From an uncultured Olegusella sp. (GTDB lineage: Bacteria; Actinomycetota; Coriobacteriia; Coriobacteriales; Atopobiaceae), in assembly GCF_947253395.1 (NCBI RefSeq), contig NZ_CAMXYY010000059.1, positions 1-8,891 on the forward strand: a stretch of 8,891 nt of DNA, read 5' to 3'. The first letter of the stretch is position 1. The number at the start of each line of letters is the position of its first letter. The notes below the pieces were generated by a model. That model did not search any database, had not been told where the DNA came from, and was given only the letters and a program-made list of their open reading frames with translations. The position numbers and the translations under genes are program-made. Below are positions 1 to 5,558 of the stretch, piece after piece.

Positions 1-473
1 GTACCACTACGTAGATTGCCGATACACATGGTGGTGGCAAAAGCATGTCCATGCAGCTTGCGAAAAGCTTGTACTTGCATGCCGCAAGCGAGGGAAGTCA
101 GGCTGTTGGCAATAAGGTTATAGTCGGATCCTAAGCAAGTAACTATAGCAAGCAAAACGATTTCTCCCAGCACAACATGCTGGCGCCAGTGGATGCCTGG
201 CTCCTTTGGATTTTCGTGTTTGTGACGGTGGCGAATGAGCTCGGAGGCGATACAGCCCAGCGCAAATGCGATGATGGGGGAGAGGTAGCGGCCAATGACA
301 TCCCAGTTGCCGGTGGAAAGATTGACACCCAAAAGAAGCAGATTGCCTGTTTGAGCATTTGCAAATACCTTGCCACGTGCGAGATAGGAATAGGCATCCA
401 TCAAGCCACCAGATAGTGCCAATACCAGCGCAAGCTCAAGTGATTCGGATGTTTGAATGGCCTTGGATCGCAC
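1..473 (-). CDS. DUF1275 (YoaK-type) membrane protein, partial (C-terminus outside window)
   Basis: Reading the minus strand from a GTG at 473-471 gives 157 uninterrupted codons to the window edge. The protein has the DUF1275 hallmark near its N-terminus: ALSGGLMDAYSYL (residues 19-31) followed by VFANAQTGNLLLLG (36-49). A later GNLRSG (152-157) also fits the family. Hydrophobic stretches lie at about 12-28, 60-76 and 100-115, with a His/Lys-rich hydrophilic loop at 81-99, so it is a multi-pass inner-membrane protein. The GTG start is chosen because an in-frame TGA lies 11 codons upstream (505-507) and an AAAGG ribosome binding site (481-485) sits 7 nt before it. Family members are usually about 220-240 residues, so roughly a third is missing. 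The transported substrate or function of DUF1275 proteins is not established. It lies downstream of the hemolysin III gene on the same strand but 176 bp away, so co-transcription is uncertain. Confidence 0.88.
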   Translation of the reverse strand, partial: MRSKAIQTSESLELALVLALSGGLMDAYSYLARGKVFANAQTGNLLLLGVNLSTGNWDVIGRYLSPIIAFALGCIASELIRHRHKHENPKEPGIHWRQHVVLGEIVLLAIVTCLGSDYNLIANSLTSLACGMQVQAFRKLHGHAFATTMCIGNLRSG

Positions 474-527
474 AAATAAACCTTTCGCAGAACAAGCTTG
501 CTCTCAACAATGGCACAATCTTTGCTG

Positions 528-557
528 AGTACAAGACTCAAGCCAAAGTTTTGACAA
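528..557 (-). promoter_or_regulatory. Candidate promoter for the DUF1275 gene
   Basis: On the minus strand TTGTCA (557-552) and TGTACT (533-528) are separated by 18 nt. They match the sigma-70 -35 and -10 consensus at 5/6 and 4/6 positions. The implied start of transcription near 521 leaves a leader of about 48 nt before the GTG at 473. The -10 match is weak, so this is a candidate only. Confidence 0.28.
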
Positions 558-584
558 GAATCAAACCTTACAGGTTTTGCAAGC

Positions 585-620
585 CTAAATCATGTGCATA
601 AAGCCAATCATCTGAACGGC
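585..620 (-). repeat. Diverged second copy of the hemolysin III gene tail
   Basis: These 36 bases match 650-685, the last 11 codons plus stop of the hemolysin III gene, at 31 of 36 positions with no gaps. Read on the minus strand this copy encodes AVQMIGFMHMI and a TAG stop, against AIQMIGFMRML and TAG in the real gene. The differences are one silent change and three conservative replacements (V/I, H/R, I/L). The offset is 65 bases, so it is in a different frame from the intact gene and is not translated as part of it. It looks like the remnant of a second gene copy. Confidence 0.75.
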
Positions 621-649
621 GCCATTGCTTCGCCTATCTGTGATATGCG

Positions 650-685
650 CTAAAGCATACGCATAAAACCAATCATCTGAATGGC
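650..685 (-). repeat. Hemolysin III gene tail, partner of the repeat at 585-620
   Basis: This is the functional member of the pair: the final 11 codons and TAG stop of the hemolysin III gene. It aligns without gaps to 585-620 with mismatches only at 655, 659, 660, 668 and 682. Upstream of the aligned block (minus strand) both copies also share GCATATC, 18 nt before the block in this copy and 21 nt before it in the other. The homology may therefore once have been longer. Confidence 0.75.
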
Positions 686-1306
686 TGACCCCAACAGTAC
701 AAAGATATGCCAGACACAGTGCATAGATGGATATTTGCTGCCCGCCAAATAAAAGATGATGCCTATCGTATAGGCTAGTCCACCCGCAAAAATCCAAACG
801 AGCCAGCTGTGTCCCACCTCAAACAGGGTGGGCAGGGGAATGAGCATGATTGCCCAACCCATCAAAAGGTAGCTAATTTGGCTGAGTACCTTGATAGGTT
901 TTGCTGTCATATCATAGGCATTAGCGGCAATTCCCAGCGCTGCAATACCCCATTCCACCGCAAGCAGTAATTTTCCAGCAGCTGTATTCCAAAACACAAT
1001 GAGTGCAATGGGCGTATAACAACCAGCAATCAACAAATATATAGAGCAGTGATCAAGAATGCGGAGCACTTTCTTTGCTCGTCCTACAGGTAGTGCATGG
1101 TAAGCGGTACTCACGCCATAGAGCAACATCAGGGAGAGTGCATAGACAACAATGCCGACAATCGTTGGGATAGTAGGCGCCTCAAGGGCAGAGCGCAACA
1201 TCCAGCCCAATGCAAAAAGACCAAGTCCAACGCCGGCAAGATGCGAGATAGCATTAACAGCTTCTTCGCTGGGGCTATATTTTGGTAAAGGAATGCGATC
1301 GAGCAT
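650..1306 (-). CDS. Hemolysin III family (PAQR-like) membrane protein
   Basis: This 218-residue multi-pass membrane protein has about seven hydrophobic segments (roughly 20-38, 47-67, 85-105, 112-130, 140-158, 167-187 and 195-215), the usual size and topology for bacterial hemolysin III/YqfA proteins. Family motifs are present: EEAVNAISHLAG (15-25 region), STAYH (66-70), LDHCSIYLLIAGCYTP (84-99) and HCVWH (196-200). Ser66, Asp85 and the His residues 70, 196 and 200 correspond to the metal-site positions of the PAQR superfamily, so the predicted zinc site is intact. The His that commonly ends the family's GSxxH motif is Gln here (GSAIQ, residue 210). The ATG at 1306 is supported by an excellent AAGGGAGGT site 4 nt upstream. 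Despite the name, most homologues have no shown haemolytic role, and functions in membrane lipid or fluidity balance are suggested for some. The gene is divergent from the DUF1836 gene. Confidence 0.9.
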   Translation of the reverse strand: MLDRIPLPKYSPSEEAVNAISHLAGVGLGLFALGWMLRSALEAPTIPTIVGIVVYALSLMLLYGVSTAYHALPVGRAKKVLRILDHCSIYLLIAGCYTPIALIVFWNTAAGKLLLAVEWGIAALGIAANAYDMTAKPIKVLSQISYLLMGWAIMLIPLPTLFEVGHSWLVWIFAGGLAYTIGIIFYLAGSKYPSMHCVWHIFVLLGSAIQMIGFMRML

Positions 1307-1355
1307 GGTAACCTCCCTTGTTCCTTTTGCTTAATTGTATCAATATAAATATGAG

Positions 1356-1361
1356 ATTATA
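1356..1361 (-). promoter_or_regulatory. Candidate -10 element for the hemolysin III gene
   Basis: The minus strand reads TATAAT, a perfect -10 consensus, 50 nt before the start codon in a very AT-rich divergent spacer. No convincing -35 is found at 16-18 nt. TTGTGT at 19 nt is the closest match. A second, weaker -10-like TACAAT lies at 1339-1334. The assignment rests on the -10 and location alone. Confidence 0.35.
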
Positions 1362-1402
1362 GGTTTACTAAAAACCACACACACAAATTAACAAACTCAT
1401 CT

Positions 1403-1431
1403 TTGACGAAGCAGAACCTAAACAATAAAAT
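1403..1431 (+). promoter_or_regulatory. Sigma-70-type promoter for the DUF1836-asparaginase pair
   Basis: TTGACG (1403-1408) and TAAAAT (1426-1431) each match consensus at 5 of 6 positions, with the ideal 17-nt spacing. The expected transcription start near 1438 gives a leader of about 38 nt before the GTG at 1477. It lies in the same spacer as the hemolysin III control region. Confidence 0.62.
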
Positions 1432-1456
1432 TTGTAAAGGTGTGCTTACGTGCATA

Positions 1457-1473
1457 GTTGCTAAGGAGCAAAC
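1457..1473 (+). promoter_or_regulatory. Ribosome binding site set in a small hairpin
   Basis: The Shine-Dalgarno sequence AAGGAG (1463-1468) lies 8 nt before the GTG at 1477. It sits in a short inverted repeat: TTGCT (1458-1462), loop AAGG, then AGCAA (1467-1471). Folding would put the core AAGG in the loop and pair its last two bases. The binding site itself is secure. A regulatory role for the 5-bp stem is speculation. Confidence 0.4.
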
Positions 1474-1476
1474 AAA

Positions 1477-2001
1477 GTGAGTAAAACAGAAAAAGAAATG
1501 CAAGAGTCTTGTCAAGTATTGCTGACGGACTTTTATTTGCCTGCGCTACGAGACATTCCCGATGTAGGTCTTTTGCTTGAACAAACATGCCGATTGATTA
1601 ATGGTTATCTAGAGCCCTTGGGGAGTGTGTATCTGACACCTTCGATGGTTTCCAACTATGTCAAGCAAGACATTATCGATCGCCCTATAAAAAAGCTCTA
1701 CTACCGTAATCATGTGTGCGATCTTATTTTTGTAGCAATTGCAAAGACGATACTGCAACTCGATGATATTCGCAGTTTACTCGAGCTTCAGCGCGCGCAA
1801 TACACGCGTGAAGTGGCCTACCAGAGTTTTATTGAACTCTTTTCTGCTGCGATTAAAGGTACAGAGAGTATCCCTACAGATGAGGACAGTGAGCTTAAGC
1901 AGCTGTTATGTGAACTGGTGAGCTGCTGTGCTAACCAGATTCATTTAGAACAACGAATTCGTTTTATTCTTGATAAGCAATGCCAAGGAGAATCTGCATG
2001 A
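1477..2001 (+). CDS. DUF1836 family protein, probable MerR-like transcriptional regulator
   Basis: This 174-residue soluble protein starts at a GTG preceded by AAGGAG. The recognisable DUF1836 core spans about residues 20-102: YLPALRDIPDV (20-30), LINGYLEPLG (40-49), LTPSMVSNYVKQDII (53-67), then a segment around IKKLYYRNHVCDLIFV (71-86) and ILQLDDIRSLL (92-102). The family is distantly related to MerR winged-helix DNA-binding domains: the TPSMVSNYVK stretch resembles the recognition part, and the ILQLDDIRSLL stretch the helix that follows the wing. The C-terminal part (about 103-174) is helical with no motif I recognise. It is the likely first gene of an operon, since its TGA overlaps the ATG of the asparaginase gene by 4 nt. 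Target and ligand are unknown; control of itself, asparaginase or the divergent hemolysin III gene is inferred from position only. Confidence 0.8.
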   Translation: MSKTEKEMQESCQVLLTDFYLPALRDIPDVGLLLEQTCRLINGYLEPLGSVYLTPSMVSNYVKQDIIDRPIKKLYYRNHVCDLIFVAIAKTILQLDDIRSLLELQRAQYTREVAYQSFIELFSAAIKGTESIPTDEDSELKQLLCELVSCCANQIHLEQRIRFILDKQCQGESA

Positions 2002-2999
2002 AGCGCATATTGCTTATAGCCACAGGCGGTACTATCGCCTCGGTTGCTGGTGAAGCAGGGCTTTCACCGGCCATGACAGGCAAAGAATTAGCATTGCAAG
2101 TACCGCTCATCGAGGGTTTATGCAAGCTCGATGTTGTTCAACCGATGAATATCGATTCAACAAATATGCGCCCTTGTGACTGGCTCTGTATTGCTCAAGA
2201 AATTCGTGATAAGTACGATAGCTACGATGGCTTTGTTATATTACATGGCACCGATACGATGGCCTATACGGCGGCGGCGCTCTCTTATCTCATCCAAAAC
2301 AATGACAAGCCAATTGTGCTCACGGGATCACAGCAGCCTATGGGCAATCCCTTTACCGATGCCAAACTTAATGTGTACCAGAGTCTGCTGTATGTACTCG
2401 ATGATGAGAGCAGTGATGTGAGCGTGGTTTTTGGGGGTGAGGTGATTGCGGGAACGCGGGCTCGCAAACAGCGTACGATGAGTTTTAACGCATTCTCAAG
2501 CGTTAACTATCCAGCCCTCGCGCTCATACGTAATGATCAAATTGTTCGCGTTAGTTCTGCTCATAAACTCGACAGACAAGCGCGAACGCCTTGCTTTTAT
2601 GACAAGTTGAACGAGCGTGTGATTGTTATCAAGCTTACGCCCAAGCTTCAACCTTCAATTTTTGCTCTGCTTCAGGCGGACTATGATGCCATCATACTTG
2701 AAACCTTTGGTATAGGCGGTGTTCCAGAGTATCCCGATGCATCGTATGAGCATGCGATAGACGAGTGGATAGCCTCGGAACGCAGTTTGGTTATGACGAC
2801 ACAGGTACCTGAGGAAGGCCTCGATTTAGGCGTATATGAAGTTGGACGTGCCTACGCCAACAAACCTGGTATTTTGCAGGGTGGCGACATGACTTCTGAA
2901 TCGCTTGTGGCCAAGACTATGTGGGTGCTTGGACAAACGCGCGATACGGCAAAAATTAGTGAGTTGTTTTACCGCCCAGTTAACCACGACCGTAGCTAG
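1998..2999 (+). CDS. ansA: L-asparaginase, type I (cytoplasmic)
   Basis: The product hydrolyses L-asparagine to L-aspartate and ammonia. The 333-residue length is close to that of bacterial type I enzymes, and there is no signal peptide, so it should act in the cytoplasm. Both catalytic signatures are present: LLIATGGTIAS (5-15), with nucleophile Thr12, and VILHGTDTMAYTA (80-92), with Thr85 and Asp86. The type I-like second half shows AGTRARKQRTMSFNAFSS (151-168), ETFGIGGVPE (235-244) and MTTQVPEEGLDLGVYEVG (266-283). I choose the ATG at 1998 rather than an in-frame ATG at 1980. The former gives the family's normal N-terminus (MKRILLIATGG) and has AAGGAG (1985-1990) 7 nt upstream. The 4-nt overlap with the preceding DUF1836 gene indicates translational coupling. 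No terminator was found before the convergent proA gene. Confidence 0.93.
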   Translation: MKRILLIATGGTIASVAGEAGLSPAMTGKELALQVPLIEGLCKLDVVQPMNIDSTNMRPCDWLCIAQEIRDKYDSYDGFVILHGTDTMAYTAAALSYLIQNNDKPIVLTGSQQPMGNPFTDAKLNVYQSLLYVLDDESSDVSVVFGGEVIAGTRARKQRTMSFNAFSSVNYPALALIRNDQIVRVSSAHKLDRQARTPCFYDKLNERVIVIKLTPKLQPSIFALLQADYDAIILETFGIGGVPEYPDASYEHAIDEWIASERSLVMTTQVPEEGLDLGVYEVGRAYANKPGILQGGDMTSESLVAKTMWVLGQTRDTAKISELFYRPVNHDRS

Positions 3000-3044
3000 T
3001 TCAAATCAATCAGGTTGCAGCTGAACTTGCGTGCCACTTGGCTC

Positions 3045-4322
3045 TTAGAGGTTGCGATGCGTAAACTGACGCTTGCCTGAGGCATAGTCACTCACAATAT
3101 GGTTTTGCCCCTGCAACAAATACTTATAGGTTACGAGTCCTTCCAGTCCTACAGGACCGCGCGCATGAATCTTGCCCGTAGAAATACCCACCTCAGCGCC
3201 AAAGCCATAACGGTAGCCATCAGCAAAGCGTGTCGATGCATTGACATAGACACCTGCGGAGTCAACCATCTGCAGGAACTTGTTGGCCTCGCTCTCATTG
3301 CGGGTAAGAATTGCATCGGTATGATGAGAACCGTAGCGATTGATATGTTCGATTGCTTCTTCGGTATCCTTTACAAGCTTGACACTGAGCTCAAGGGCGA
3401 GATATTCGTGCGCATAGCCGTCTGCGCCTAGGGGCTTTACCTGAAGGTAGCGGGCTACCTCGTCATCGCCGTGCAGACTCACGCCAGCTGCCTCGCAAGC
3501 TGCAGCCAATTGGGGTAGAAAGTCCTGAGCGATACTGCGCTGTACCAAGACAGTCTCCATCGTATTGCAGGCAACTACATACTGTGTTTTGGCATCAATA
3601 AGTACACGCAGAGCTTGGTCAAAGTCTGCACTCTGTTCTACAAAGCTGTGGCAGATTCCATCGGCATGACCCATTACAGGGATTTTGCTATTGTCCATAA
3701 TGTGGCGGACAAAGGCATTAGAACCGCGCGGGATGAGCAGATCAACATCACCATCACAACCCAGTAGTTCATCAATATCAGCATGAGATTCTGCCTGCAT
3801 GAGGCAGGCTGGAGGAAGTCCTGCCTTAAGAATAGCATCGTGGATGAGGACAAAAAGGCAGCGATTTGTTTTGGCGGTTTCACGTCCTCCCTTAAGAATT
3901 GCACAATTGCCCGACTTGATGCAGAGGGTTGAAATCTGCACAAGCGCATCGGGGCGTGCCTCAAAGATGACACCGATAACGCCTATGGGGCAGCTTATAC
4001 GACGAAGTTCTAGACCCTCATCAAGCTCGCGATCAAGTGTGATGACTCCAAGCGGATCGGGCAGGCCAATGAGCTGGTCGATGCCCAAACATACGTCGTT
4101 TAGTTTGTGCTCATCAAAGCAGAGACGTTTAATGAGCTGACTTGCAATTCCTGCTTCCTTGGCGGCTTGTACATCTGCAGCGTTTGCTGCAAAAATTGTG
4201 TCTTTCGCCTCAAGCAGAGCCTGCTTTACCAGCTCAAGCGCATGATTGCGAAGGGCAATATCGCTGGCAGCAAGTATCGGTGCACTAAGTTTCATCTGGC
4301 GAGCATCATCACGAATACTCAT
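3045..4322 (-). CDS. proA: Glutamate-5-semialdehyde dehydrogenase (gamma-glutamyl phosphate reductase)
   Basis: This enzyme catalyses the NADPH-dependent reduction of glutamyl 5-phosphate to glutamate semialdehyde, the second step of proline synthesis. The 425-residue length is typical. Family motifs in order: IGVIGVIFEARPDALVQIS (113-131), LKGGRET (143-149), IPRGSN (197-202), GHADGICHSFVE (218-229), the active-site YVVACNTMETVLV (248-260) with catalytic Cys252, and STGKIHARGPVGLEGL (381-396). The ATG at 4322 is chosen because AAAAGGAG sits 7 nt upstream. An in-frame TTG at 4343 would add 7 residues encoded by the ribosome binding site itself. It lies 38 nt after the stop of the Ldh2-family gene and is probably the last gene of that transcript. 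ProB, its usual operon partner, is not in the window, so proline genes are split here or proB lies elsewhere. Confidence 0.96.
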   Translation of the reverse strand: MSIRDDARQMKLSAPILAASDIALRNHALELVKQALLEAKDTIFAANAADVQAAKEAGIASQLIKRLCFDEHKLNDVCLGIDQLIGLPDPLGVITLDRELDEGLELRRISCPIGVIGVIFEARPDALVQISTLCIKSGNCAILKGGRETAKTNRCLFVLIHDAILKAGLPPACLMQAESHADIDELLGCDGDVDLLIPRGSNAFVRHIMDNSKIPVMGHADGICHSFVEQSADFDQALRVLIDAKTQYVVACNTMETVLVQRSIAQDFLPQLAAACEAAGVSLHGDDEVARYLQVKPLGADGYAHEYLALELSVKLVKDTEEAIEHINRYGSHHTDAILTRNESEANKFLQMVDSAGVYVNASTRFADGYRYGFGAEVGISTGKIHARGPVGLEGLVTYKYLLQGQNHIVSDYASGKRQFTHRNL

Positions 4323-4360
4323 TATGCTTCTCCTTTTGAGCAATAAGGCAACGACGCTCT

Positions 4361-5479
4361 TTAGAGATTTTCAAAATCAAAATGATAGGGAAGCCCTAGT
4401 TCGTCTCGGATGGCAATAAGGTCTGCTTGTACCCCAGAACCTACCGGCACACCTTTGTCCTTACGCTCTTGTGTCGCTAACCATTCTTTCTCACCGGCGG
4501 TATAAATGCGGTCTTGACCAGGAGCTTTTTTGGAAGCGCGCAGCGCACGGCAGATATCACCAGCAATTTTTTCAAAGGTCTTACGGCCGCAAAATGCCTC
4601 AGGATCAATCACAAAAAAGAAGTGTCCCAAGCCATACATCTGTGGCTTTCCCTCAGCAGATACGCCCATAAGCGCCTTCATAAACTTGCCGCCGGCCAGT
4701 GCCGCCGAGAGAATTTCGACAACCGCCGCATAACCATAGCCCTTGTATCCTGCAGTGGCATCCCCTACACCACCCAGAGGCGCAAGGGCGGCCGTGCCTT
4801 CCACAAGATCTTTGAGTATCTGCTGGCTATCGGTTTCGGTGCCGCCATCAGCGGTAACCACACAACCTGCGGGGGTCTTTTTGCCCTCACGTGCGTAGTA
4901 TTCGATACGACCACGCTGAACAATGGAAGTGGCGCAGTCTATACAGAAGGGAAACTCCTCATCTGTTGGTAGGGCAAAGGTCAAAGGGTTAGTACCCATC
5001 ATATTGTCTACACCAAATGTTGGTGCGATAGAGGGACGAGCATTGGTGCCCGTAAGACCAATTAAACCCTCATCGCTTGCCATCGTGGCCCAATAACCAG
5101 CGATGCCATAGTGAGTAGAGTTTTTGATTGCACCACCTGCCATACCTTGGGTCTTTGCTTTTTTAATAAGCATGTGCATCATTTTGTGGCTCGCAACCAT
5201 ACCCATGCCGTCATGCGCATCCATAACCAGGGTGGTTGGAGTTTCACGCACAATCTCGACATGAGTAACGGGTAGCAAAGTCCCGCGCTTGATGCGGTCG
5301 AGATAGATTGGCTTTAAGCGGTTGCAGCCGTGACTCTCGATACCACGACGGTCGGATTCCATTAAGACATCGGCGCAAATCTCAGCATCAGCCCGCGGTA
5401 CACCGTAGGCTGCAAAGGCGTCAACCATAAAATCGCCGATTTGCTTCCAAGGAACATAAGGACGCGTTTCTGTACTCAT
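4361..5479 (-). CDS. Ldh2-family malate/L-lactate dehydrogenase
   Basis: This 372-residue oxidoreductase belongs to the Ldh2 (malate/L-lactate/ureidoglycolate/sulfolactate dehydrogenase) family, which uses a non-Rossmann NAD(P) fold. Hallmarks are SDRRGIESHGCNRL (42-55) with His50, IKNSTHYGIAGYWATMA (118-134) with the conserved His123, MGTNPLTFALPT (161-172), DCATS (181-185), GYKGYGYAAVVEILSAALAGG (around 244-264) and GHFFFVIDP (285-293). The start codon has AAAGG 6 nt upstream. Members act on different 2-hydroxy acids and sequence alone does not settle which. Malate is favoured here because the gene upstream encodes malic enzyme, giving a malate/oxaloacetate/pyruvate node; L-lactate, ureidoglycolate or another 2-hydroxy acid remain possible. 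The 79-nt gap to malic enzyme contains no clear terminator, and proA follows after 38 nt. Confidence 0.88.
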   Translation of the reverse strand: MSTETRPYVPWKQIGDFMVDAFAAYGVPRADAEICADVLMESDRRGIESHGCNRLKPIYLDRIKRGTLLPVTHVEIVRETPTTLVMDAHDGMGMVASHKMMHMLIKKAKTQGMAGGAIKNSTHYGIAGYWATMASDEGLIGLTGTNARPSIAPTFGVDNMMGTNPLTFALPTDEEFPFCIDCATSIVQRGRIEYYAREGKKTPAGCVVTADGGTETDSQQILKDLVEGTAALAPLGGVGDATAGYKGYGYAAVVEILSAALAGGKFMKALMGVSAEGKPQMYGLGHFFFVIDPEAFCGRKTFEKIAGDICRALRASKKAPGQDRIYTAGEKEWLATQERKDKGVPVGSGVQADLIAIRDELGLPYHFDFENL

Positions 5480-5558
5480 GGTCTGCCTTTCGTTGTCGTG
5501 AACCTATTTTTGTCTTATAAAGCTTAGTGTAGCGAAGCAAAACGATAAATACTGCCCT

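Noticed and set aside
143..397. An 84-residue open frame on the minus strand inside the DUF1275 gene
   Set aside because: It is a shifted frame of the DUF1275 gene. The product is Ser/Pro-rich without motifs, while the other frame gives an unmistakable family match.
526..540. TGAGT-ACAAG-ACTCA inverted repeat upstream of the DUF1275 gene
   Set aside because: A 5-bp dyad overlapping the weak promoter candidate. It could be an operator, but a repeat this short is expected by chance and nothing else supports it.
546..569. Imperfect 9-bp inverted repeat (AAGTTTTGA / TCAAACCTT, loop of 6) downstream of hemolysin III
   Set aside because: Considered as a terminator, but the stem is AT-rich with a mismatch and no T-run follows on either strand.
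585..797. A 70-residue minus-strand frame ending in the duplicated hemolysin III tail, as a frameshifted alternative C-terminus
   Set aside because: Its first two thirds are the out-of-frame shadow of hemolysin III, and I see no slippery sequence. The duplicated tail is better explained as a gene remnant.
1980..1997. Upstream ATG giving a six-residue extension of asparaginase
   Set aside because: It has no ribosome binding site at proper spacing, whereas the ATG at 1998 has AAGGAG 7 nt upstream and yields the standard N-terminus.
2998..3027. AGTTCA/TGAACT inverted repeat spanning the ansA stop, as a two-way terminator for ansA and proA
   Set aside because: Only 6 bp with an 18-nt loop, AT-rich, and no U-tract in either direction.
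4323..4343. TTG start extending ProA by seven residues
   Set aside because: The extra codons are the ribosome binding site of the ATG at 4322, and the extension does not match the family N-terminus.
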